Source of the DNA: an uncultured Bdellovibrionales bacterium
Lineage (GTDB): Bacteria > Bdellovibrionota > Bdellovibrionia > Bdellovibrionales > UBA1609
NCBI GenBank assembly: GCA_903833275.1
Contig: CAILEP010000016.1
Location: 1 to 64,000, forward strand
DNA length: 64,000 nucleotides
Direction of reading: 5' to 3'
Shown: positions 57,818 through 64,000 of the stretch, one piece after another
Layout: every line of letters starts with the position of its first letter
How positions within the stretch are numbered: position 1 is the first letter of the stretch
Notes under the pieces: model-generated
Databases searched by the model: none
What the model saw: only the letters and a program-made list of their open reading frames with translations
What the model was told of the DNA's origin: nothing
Made by a program: the position numbers and the translations under genes

Positions 57818-58381
57818 GTGATTAAATCTTTTATCGTTGCTGCGGCCATGATGATTGGCTTACAAGCACACGCTAATTTGACTCAGGTTGAGTCGACAGT
57901 TCTGGTTAATGTTCTTACGAAACCGGCGTTGTTTGATGATTTATTTACAGTTGGCGATTCGGCTGACTACAATCTAAGCGGCGGCATTTTGAACGGTACC
58001 GTTCATATGTTTGTTCGCGAACTTGCAGCTCAAGGCTGGTGGGTTGAACAGGACATTAAGTTAGCGATGCTTGGCGACCAAAAAGCTGAAGCGCTTTATG
58101 ACAAAGATTCAGGCAAAGTGATCAAGTTGATCGTAAATGGCAAAGAGCAAGCTCCGCCCGATCAAAGCAAAATGAAAGTAATCCAAAGCCACAAAGATAA
58201 AATCACTGTGCCCAAGGGTGAATTTGATTGCATGTATCTAAAGATCCATGACGATGCTCAAAATAACGACACTGAAGTTTGGATCAACGCCAAAATCCCA
58301 GTGGCTCGCATGCTAAAACAATTGTCACAGTCGCAAATCGGCCCCGTGACTCTTGAACTTACTGATTTCGTTAAAAAATAA
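57818..58381 (+). CDS. Secreted hypothetical protein
   Basis: The GTG at 57818 follows GGGAGGATCTC. The 187-residue product starts with a signal peptide (MIKSFIVAAAMMIGLQAHA) and has mixed strand/helix character with no Cys except one ('GEFDCMYLKIHDDA'). A stretch 'KVIKLIVNGKEQAPPDQSKMKVIQSHKDKITVPKG' (two segments) resembles lipid-carrier-like or DUF4412-like periplasmic domains, but the match is loose. A strong terminator follows, so it is a single-gene unit. Likely periplasmic; function unknown. Confidence 0.7.
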   Translation: MIKSFIVAAAMMIGLQAHANLTQVESTVLVNVLTKPALFDDLFTVGDSADYNLSGGILNGTVHMFVRELAAQGWWVEQDIKLAMLGDQKAEALYDKDSGKVIKLIVNGKEQAPPDQSKMKVIQSHKDKITVPKGEFDCMYLKIHDDAQNNDTEVWINAKIPVARMLKQLSQSQIGPVTLELTDFVKK

Positions 58382-58433
58382 GTCGGTATAAATATCACCG
58401 CGCAAGGCTTGAAATTTAATTGAGCCTAAGCTT

Positions 58434-58461
58434 GGGCCTCGTAAATCGAGGCCCTTTTTTT
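58434..58461 (+). terminator. Rho-independent terminator
   Basis: GGGCCTCG-TAAAT-CGAGGCCC followed by TTTTTTT: a perfect 8-base GC-rich stem with a 5-base loop and T7. It ends the transcript of the secreted protein gene. Confidence 0.88.
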
Positions 58462-58497
58462 ATCCAAACGACTAACCCAAAATGTTAGGCCCAAATA

Positions 58498-59049
58498 TTA
58501 GGCCAAAATCGTGTATACGCCGAAAATCACAAATAGGGCCGCTGCCACTCGATGCAAATTCTTCATCGGGATTATTTGGGTCACCTTTTGACCGAAGAAA
58601 ACGGCCAAGCCATCGGAAAACATCATGCCTAGTGTGGTGCCAAAAGTAACAAGTGCAACATTTTGATAACGCGCGGCCAAGGCCATGGTTGAAACCTGAG
58701 TCTTATCGCCCATCTCGGCGAGAAAAAAAGCAATCACCGTGGTCAAGAAGGGGCCCCAGCCCGATTGCGCCCTAAGCTCATCTTCTTTGTCGGGCTTTAA
58801 AACCCATAGCGCAAAGAGAACTGATGACAATCCAATAACCCACTTTAAAATCTGAGGGGGCACGAAACTGGCTAAACCCGACCCAATGCTTGCTGCTAAT
58901 AAATGATTGGCTATGGTGGCCACGAGTATGCCCCCCATAATAGCCCAACGGGCATTAAACCGACTGGCCAAAACCAGAGCCAAAAGCTGTGTCTTATCAC
59001 CCATCTCGGTGGCCGCGACGAGAATAAATGAGTTTAATATGGCTTCCAA
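58498..59049 (-). CDS. GDT1/TMEM165-family (UPF0016) cation transporter
   Basis: The 183-residue product carries the family motif twice: 'TEMGDKTQLLALVLASRF' near the N-terminus and 'AEMGDKTQVSTMALAARY' in the second half. Each lies in a three-helix repeat. The TTG at 59049 has AAAGGA upstream and starts at the usual place; extension to 59094 adds 15 polar residues. Family members export Mn2+ or Ca2+ across membranes (bacterial MneA/MntX types). No Mn riboswitch was recognised in the 114-base upstream region. It is a single-gene unit. Confidence 0.87.
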   Translation of the reverse strand: MEAILNSFILVAATEMGDKTQLLALVLASRFNARWAIMGGILVATIANHLLAASIGSGLASFVPPQILKWVIGLSSVLFALWVLKPDKEDELRAQSGWGPFLTTVIAFFLAEMGDKTQVSTMALAARYQNVALVTFGTTLGMMFSDGLAVFFGQKVTQIIPMKNLHRVAAALFVIFGVYTILA

Positions 59050-59163
59050 TTGTAATCCTTTATTGCCTACTGAAATTTTATTGCCACCGACCAACCGGTA
59101 ACACTACACTCGAAAACGTTTTAACACTCTGAAATTAAAAATGAAATATAAAAGGAGCCGACC

Positions 59164-59409
59164 ATGTCTGACACTGATTTGCGCGCCGAACTCGAAAGAC
59201 TTAAAGCTGAAAACGAATCTCTTAAAAAGACCAAAAAGCCCGGTGCACTTTCGATGAAAGTCAGCGAAAAAGGTGCCTTGTCGATTTATGGTATGGGCCG
59301 CTTTCCGGTCACTCTTTACAAAGAACAGTGGCTTAAGCTTTTAACCATCGCCGAAGACATCAAATCATTTATCGCCGCTAACGATCATGCCTTAAAAACA
59401 AAAGACTAG
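59164..59409 (+). CDS. Small conserved hypothetical protein
   Basis: The 81-residue protein starts with a charged helix ([18 protein letters not shown]), followed by '[28 protein letters not shown]' in two strands and a helix. This second part matches small proteins of unknown function seen in cyanobacteria and other groups, with the '[14 protein letters not shown]' core. AAAGGAG lies seven bases before the ATG. The stop is seven bases before the SDR gene, so the two are one operon. The function is unknown. Confidence 0.8.
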   Translation: MSDTDLRAELERLKAENESLKKTKKPGALSMKVSEKGALSIYGMGRFPVTLYKEQWLKLLTIAEDIKSFIAANDHALKTKD

Positions 59410-59416
59410 GGCGCAC

Positions 59417-61024
59417 TTGGCATCGAACGAATCATTTTCGATCGAGCAGTGCTTAGATTTTCTGCGCGATTTTCAAACCAATAGCGAAAAGTTCGCCGAG
59501 CTGAGTGAATCTCAGCGCGTCGAACTTATGCGCCTTGCAGGCCAAATTTCGCGACCCAGTAAGCTCGAGTTGCGCGAGCGCACTCGCAGCTTACACCGTG
59601 TGCTCAAGAAAAAGATCAGAACCCATGACCGGGCGGCGCGCTCGATGACCGGCATTCGCAAAGCCCGAGAGCAAGCCGTATTCACTGCACCCGAAAATGT
59701 ATTGCTGGCCGCCGGCCCCACGTCGAGTGCCGATTCTGAAAAAGAAACCAATGAACTCAAATCGCCGCGCAACTGTTATGTTTGCAAGGTTGAATTCACT
59801 CGCCTGCATTTTTTCTATGATTCAATGTGTGCAAAATGTGCTGAATTAAACTATCAAAAACGTTTTCAAACTGCCTCTTTGGCGGGTCAGGTTGCCGTTA
59901 TCACCGGCGGCCGACTCAAAATTGGTTACCACGCCACCACGATGATGTTGCGGGCTGGGGCTCGGGTCGTGATGAGCACCCGCTTTCCGATCGATGCGGC
60001 GCAAAGATTCGCGCGCGAAAAAGATTTTGCCGACTGGTCAGACCGTTTGCAAATTTACGGCCTTGATTTGCGGCATACCCCGAGCGTCGAAATTTTTTGT
60101 CGCTATTTGCAACAGAAACTCGACCGCCTCGATATTCTCATCAACAATGCCGCCCAAACGGTGCGGCGCCCACCGGGTTTTTATTCTCATATGCTCGAAG
60201 GCGAAACGCAGTCCTTTTTGAGTTTGCCTCCTGGCGTACAAAAAATTCTGCACGACTTTGAAACTTGTAAAGCCGAACTCGTTCGCCTCACCAACTTAAA
60301 ATCAGCGGGCGACATTTCAACCGCCGCCACGACGTCGGCACACGAACTTGCAACATCGAGTGCCGATGCACAGAAAGCCCTCACCGTTGGCTTTAGTGCT
60401 TCGGGCCCGGGTATCGGCCTCAGAGCTTCTGCTGAACTTTCGCAAGTGCCTTATTCTTACGACTATGACTTAGCAATTGAGCAAGTCTTCCCGAAGGGTG
60501 AACTCGATGCCGACCTTCAGCAGGTCGATAGGCGTTTAACCAACAGCTGGCGTTTAAAAATTGATGAAGTGCCGACGCCAGAAATGCTTGAAGTGCAATT
60601 GGTCAACTCGGTGGCGCCCTATGTTCTGTGCAGTCGCTTGTTGCCAATTATGAAGCGCGACTTTACGGGCCAGAAACACATCGTCAATGTGACTGCGATG
60701 GAGGGTAAGTTCTACCGCTTTACTAAAACTGACCGCCACCCGCACACCAATATGGCCAAAGCGGCGCTCAACATGTTGACCCATACTTCGGCCGGCGGCC
60801 TCGCCGAATTTGGAATTTTTATGAACGCGGTCGACACCGGTTGGGTGACAGACGAAGACCCGGCCTTACTGGCCGAACAAAAAACAATTGTGCACGACTT
60901 TCAGCCCCCCCTCGATATCGTCGATGGAGCGGCTCGTATCTGCGACCCATTTTTCGACGGCATCATCACCGGCAAGCACTGGACCGGTAAATTCTTGAAA
61001 GATTACTTCCCGACTGATTGGTAG
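59417..61024 (+). CDS. Zinc-finger-containing atypical SDR protein
   Basis: The TTG at 59417 has AGGGCG upstream. The 535-residue product has an alpha-helical N-terminus (1-115), a four-Cys finger ('[11 protein letters not shown]...CAKCAELNY', about 120-150) and a Rossmann domain from about residue 155. The domain starts '[20 protein letters not shown]' rather than TGxxxGxG. '[14 protein letters not shown]' is the SDR NNAG-type motif. Where YxxxK is expected the sequence reads '[11 protein letters not shown]', so Lys is kept but Tyr is Thr. '[14 protein letters not shown]' ends the SDR core. A substrate cannot be named; catalysis may be lost or altered. Confidence 0.7.
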   Translation: MASNESFSIEQCLDFLRDFQTNSEKFAELSESQRVELMRLAGQISRPSKLELRERTRSLHRVLKKKIRTHDRAARSMTGIRKAREQAVFTAPENVLLAAGPTSSADSEKETNELKSPRNCYVCKVEFTRLHFFYDSMCAKCAELNYQKRFQTASLAGQVAVITGGRLKIGYHATTMMLRAGARVVMSTRFPIDAAQRFAREKDFADWSDRLQIYGLDLRHTPSVEIFCRYLQQKLDRLDILINNAAQTVRRPPGFYSHMLEGETQSFLSLPPGVQKILHDFETCKAELVRLTNLKSAGDISTAATTSAHELATSSADAQKALTVGFSASGPGIGLRASAELSQVPYSYDYDLAIEQVFPKGELDADLQQVDRRLTNSWRLKIDEVPTPEMLEVQLVNSVAPYVLCSRLLPIMKRDFTGQKHIVNVTAMEGKFYRFTKTDRHPHTNMAKAALNMLTHTSAGGLAEFGIFMNAVDTGWVTDEDPALLAEQKTIVHDFQPPLDIVDGAARICDPFFDGIITGKHWTGKFLKDYFPTDW

Positions 61025-61161
61025 GCCACGAGTAAAGAGCCCTCGGCGTTAGCGCTGGTCTTTTGCGCTAGTCTTTGAGCCTAACGGCCCGCTTCAATTT
61101 TTACCAAAAATTAAGATCTCTGGCGGCAAAACCGAAAAGAATATCGCGGGGGTACGCTATT

Positions 61162-62130
61162 TTGGGTGCACGAAAATTAGTAGAAAATCAAAGCCCGGCA
61201 GTTGGCCTATTGCAATCTGTCGTTAAGAATGTCGCGAGCGTTATCAAGGGCAAAGATGAAGTCATTTTAAAAACCATCGCGACCTGGGTCAGTGGTGGTC
61301 ATGTTTTGCTTGAAGACGTGCCTGGTACCGGCAAGACCATGCTCGCACGCGCCATCGCCAAATCAGTTAATGTTAGTTTTAAACGCGCGCAATTTACCCC
61401 CGACATGTTGCCGTCAGATTTACTTGGCACCAATATTTTCAATCGCAAAACCCAAGACTTCGATTTTCGCCCGGGGCCTATTTTTTCAACTCTCTTTCTG
61501 GCCGATGAAGTCAACCGCGCGACCCCGCGAACGCAATCGGCTTTGCTTGAAGCCATGAGCGAAAAACAAATTTCAATTGATGGCAAAACATATGCGCTCG
61601 ACCCTTTGTTTTTTGTGATCGCCACTGCAAACCCCGTGGAGCAAGCCGGCACCTTTCCGTTGCCCGAAGCCCAACTTGATCGCTTCGCTGTTCGAATGAC
61701 GCTCGGCTACCCCGACGATGCAAACGAACGTGAGATTGTCTTGGCCCAACAGAGCGTGCATCCAATTGAATCGGTTGCCCCAGTGATTGAGGCCGAAACA
61801 CTTTTGCAAATTCGAAGTGCCGCTGAAGCGATCGAGATACATAAGCCGGTACTCGATTACGCCATTGCAATCGTGAAAAAAACGCGGGCTCAGTCGCAAA
61901 TTGCATTGGGAGCAAGCCCTCGCGCCACAATCGCTCTGATAAAACTAGCAAAGGTTTTGGCCATGATGAAGGGGCACTCGTTTGTCAGCCCTGACCAAAT
62001 TCAAGATTTAATTAAACCCGTTCTTTGCCATCGCATTCTGCTCACCGCCGACGCTCGCTTTTCGGGCGAAACCGCGTTCAATGTTTTGGATGAAGTGATG
62101 CATTCTGTACCGGTGCCGGTCGGTTTATGA
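61162..62130 (+). CDS. MoxR-family AAA ATPase
   Basis: The protein has Walker A 'LLEDVPGTGKTMLARAIA', Walker B 'TLFLADEVNRATPRTQSALLEAM', sensor 'FVIATANPVEQAGTFPLPEAQLDRF' (in two parts) and a C-terminal lid domain. TTG at 61162 follows CGGGGG and starts about 20 residues before the family core. The longer TTG at 61075 gives 29 more basic residues without a good SD, so the start is uncertain. MoxR proteins act as chaperone-like ATPases with DUF58 and von Willebrand proteins to mature or activate partners. The DUF58 gene overlaps by ATGA. Confidence 0.85.
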   Translation: MGARKLVENQSPAVGLLQSVVKNVASVIKGKDEVILKTIATWVSGGHVLLEDVPGTGKTMLARAIAKSVNVSFKRAQFTPDMLPSDLLGTNIFNRKTQDFDFRPGPIFSTLFLADEVNRATPRTQSALLEAMSEKQISIDGKTYALDPLFFVIATANPVEQAGTFPLPEAQLDRFAVRMTLGYPDDANEREIVLAQQSVHPIESVAPVIEAETLLQIRSAAEAIEIHKPVLDYAIAIVKKTRAQSQIALGASPRATIALIKLAKVLAMMKGHSFVSPDQIQDLIKPVLCHRILLTADARFSGETAFNVLDEVMHSVPVPVGL

Positions 62131-63467
62131 AAACACCCGTCGCAGAATTTCTTGCCAACGAATATTCTGAAGAGTTTCGCTCGCACTTTCTCGAAGTGTC
62201 GCAAACACCTTTGCAATTTTACAGTCGCGGCTATTGGATTATCGGGCTCAACCTCGCACTCTTTTTCTTCGGCCTCTGGTCTCAACCAATGCTCTGGAGC
62301 GCACTCGCCCTTTCGACCGTTATCGCCTACCAATATTTTCGCTTGAAGAAAATCGCTCGGGGTTTGGTCATAAATCGCGAACTTGAGCAGTTTCGCTTTG
62401 AACAGGGCGGAGAATTTAAGATTAATTACACGATTGAAAATAACTCCACGCAGCCTTGCCCGCCATTTTTAATTTCAGATCAAACTATGTATCTCGCGAC
62501 GACACCGAACGTGCTCACCCGCACCGAAGGCCTGCCAGCGCACGAAAAAACAAAGTTGACGACCTACGCCCGAATTGAATCGCCGGCCGGCCGCACCACT
62601 ATGGGCCCTTTTTCAATACGCGTACGCGACGAGCTTGGGCTATTTGAAGTCGTCGCTTTTGGCGAAAATGAAAACCCGCTAGAGGTCTATCAAGGGCTCA
62701 AGCACCTCGGCAATCGTCATTTGATTCAACCTCTCGACAGCGCGATGCCGGGCGATTTAGAAATCGCAAAACGCGGCCAAGGCATCAACTTTCTGGGGCT
62801 TCGCGAGTACAACGAAGGCGACCCGATGAGCCGCATCTCTTGGCCAAAATCGACACTCGAAGATGTGTTAATGGTGAAAGATCTTGAGCGCGATATCACT
62901 CGCCGGGTTTCGTTGGTCATCGATATGAACCCACGGCTTCAAGTCGGCTATGGCGCCGGCAGCACGATAGAGGCGACCAAAACCATCGCCAATCAACTTG
63001 TAGACACTTATCTAAAAGCCAACTCGAGTGTTTCGCTTTTTGCGGCAAAAACCCACGTCAAAGAAATCACCGGTTCGCAAAATATTGAGTTTCTCAAGCG
63101 CACGATCTCCGAGTTGCGACCCGACACCAAGGGTGCGGCGTTTTCTCTGCAACGGGTGGCGCAACAAATGAACCCTCCGTGCCTTGTTATTCTCGTCACC
63201 ACCTATCACCCCGAAAACGAAGAGGGGCTCCTACGCGAGCTTGCGCTGCTAAAAGCAGAACAATTTGAGCCCTATGTCTATTTCGTAGACCCCGAATACT
63301 CAGCGAAACTTGTAATTAAAAAGTTCGGTTCGTTTCTTGAGTATTTTAAGCGCAGTGAAATCGCGCACCGAGCTATTGAACAAAGATTCTTGCGCGCTCA
63401 GGTCAATGTCACCTGGGTACAAGCGACCCAACTCACCGGCCAAATTGAGGTTCGACGCCATGGCTGA
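62127..63467 (+). CDS. DUF58-domain protein
   Basis: The 446-residue protein has two membrane segments at about 33-70, a beta-rich region ('FSIRVRDELGLFEVVAFGE'), and the DUF58 core: 'EGDPMSRISWPKSTLEDVLMVKDLE' (two parts; the family's D..RxIxW) at about 230. A von Willebrand-like segment 'SLVIDMNPRLQVGYGAGST' follows, with 'VSLVIDMN' as the start of its metal site. DUF58 proteins are partners of MoxR ATPases and usually precede a transglutaminase or vWA protein gene. The start overlaps the moxR stop as ATGA, and the end overlaps the next gene by eight bases. Confidence 0.87.
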   Translation: MKTPVAEFLANEYSEEFRSHFLEVSQTPLQFYSRGYWIIGLNLALFFFGLWSQPMLWSALALSTVIAYQYFRLKKIARGLVINRELEQFRFEQGGEFKINYTIENNSTQPCPPFLISDQTMYLATTPNVLTRTEGLPAHEKTKLTTYARIESPAGRTTMGPFSIRVRDELGLFEVVAFGENENPLEVYQGLKHLGNRHLIQPLDSAMPGDLEIAKRGQGINFLGLREYNEGDPMSRISWPKSTLEDVLMVKDLERDITRRVSLVIDMNPRLQVGYGAGSTIEATKTIANQLVDTYLKANSSVSLFAAKTHVKEITGSQNIEFLKRTISELRPDTKGAAFSLQRVAQQMNPPCLVILVTTYHPENEEGLLRELALLKAEQFEPYVYFVDPEYSAKLVIKKFGSFLEYFKRSEIAHRAIEQRFLRAQVNVTWVQATQLTGQIEVRRHG

Positions 63468-64000
63468 TCGGGCGCGCGACCTTCGCCCTCAGTTGCGATC
63501 GATACTCGCGACCGTGCTCGGAATTCAAATATTTTGGTTCTACCTACTCGCAAGTCTCCGTACCAGCGGTGGTGTCGACGATGTTCTTTCAGGGGCCTCA
63601 ACCGACCGATCACGTCTGATATTGGTCGGCTGTGCTCAGCTTCTTTTTCTATTGCTTCACCCACGAATTATTAATAGTTTCGGCTTTTTTACTGAACTGG
63701 CCGACTTTGCCGATCGTGGCCCTTACCAAACCGTCGTTGCTCTTGGCGATTGGCTTGAGAAAAGAGTCGATCTTAAAATATTTCGAGATCGCTCGGCGTG
63801 GTCTGAGTCGCCTTGGCTGAGTGGCCTGGCTATTTTCTATTGGTTTGTTATAAATTTTCTAGCAATGCGTTTGTCGGGGCAATTCTCGACTCCACTCTTT
63901 GCGCTTTCTGCACTTTCAGTTTGGATGTGGTCGTCACCGCGCGCGCTCATGTGGGTTCCGATTTCATGCATCACTCTTTTTTTGACCATGTGGGTGGCGA
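63460..64000 (+). CDS. Membrane protein, N-terminal part (third gene of the MoxR operon)
   Basis: An open frame from the ATG at 63460 runs to the window end with no stop (180 codons). It starts MADRARDLRPQLRSILATVL, and membrane segments follow at about residues 16-35 and 56-73, with further ones near the end of the visible part. The eight-base overlap with DUF58 shows co-translation. In other MoxR-DUF58 operons the third gene is often a transglutaminase-like membrane protein or a vWA protein. The visible part has no diagnostic motif, so this is expectation only. Confidence 0.65.
   Translation, partial: MADRARDLRPQLRSILATVLGIQIFWFYLLASLRTSGGVDDVLSGASTDRSRLILVGCAQLLFLLLHPRIINSFGFFTELADFADRGPYQTVVALGDWLEKRVDLKIFRDRSAWSESPWLSGLAIFYWFVINFLAMRLSGQFSTPLFALSALSVWMWSSPRALMWVPISCITLFLTMWVA

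Noticed and set aside
1-64000. tRNA, rRNA or CRISPR loci, prophage genes
   Set aside because: No cloverleaf with TTCRA, no rRNA-like stretch, no regularly spaced direct repeats and no phage structural genes were found.

Overview
The window comes from a Gram-negative bacterium. Outer-membrane barrels, periplasmic c-type cytochromes, Sec, Tat and lipoprotein signals, and a full chemosensory cluster show this. Base composition is close to even. GTG and TTG starts with good Shine-Dalgarno (SD) sites are common. The overall style (many response regulators, a small zinc-ribbon protein, an rsmH2-type methyltransferase outside a cell-wall cluster) fits a delta-proteobacterial or Bdellovibrionota-like lineage. 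That placement is inference; no rRNA or tRNA gene is present to fix it.

Layout. 1-2258: the end of an IS3-family element inserted into a membrane sensor gene, then an unknown membrane protein. 2472-11499: the most distinctive region. A forward operon encodes a tetraheme cytochrome, a Tat-exported four-cluster iron-sulfur protein, a lipoprotein with up to 13 hemes and an NrfD/DsrP-type quinol membrane subunit. It converges on a reverse operon encoding an 11-heme cytochrome, an outer-membrane barrel, a 7-heme cytochrome, a diheme lipoprotein and a second tetraheme. A cytochrome c4-like gene is divergent. Together the genes carry 38 CXXCH motifs plus five unusual CX3CH or CX4CH motifs. They look like a route from the quinol pool across the periplasm toward the outer membrane.

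11543-22805: an O-methyltransferase, a barrel/FecR pair, a trypsin-like protease, flavodoxin with a P-type ATPase, a BaiN-type flavoprotein, RsmH2, a DTW protein and a gluzincin peptidase. 22798-27497: a four-gene gamma-glutamylation pathway (glutamine-synthetase-like ligase, iron alcohol dehydrogenase, PuuD-like hydrolase, aldehyde dehydrogenase) with no amine oxidase. 27545-38126: CBS protein, methyltransferase, phosphatase, PLP decarboxylase, pseudouridine synthase, ABC-F, PIF1-like and DEAD-box helicases, and YaiI.

38134-56485: a signal-transduction region. It holds two histidine kinases, five response regulators, a STAS-CheX protein, a degenerate HD-GYP protein, and an operon of globin-PAS chemoreceptor, DUF420-like heme membrane protein, CheB, CheR, hybrid CheA and CheW. 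A heme-based gas or redox sensor in the same window as the cytochrome operons suggests redox or oxygen taxis. Two of the fused chemotaxis proteins keep an internal SD-ATG exactly at the domain junction.

56482-64000: DinB, a small secreted protein, a GDT1-family transporter, a small conserved protein, an odd zinc-finger SDR protein and the start of a MoxR-DUF58 operon that runs off the window.
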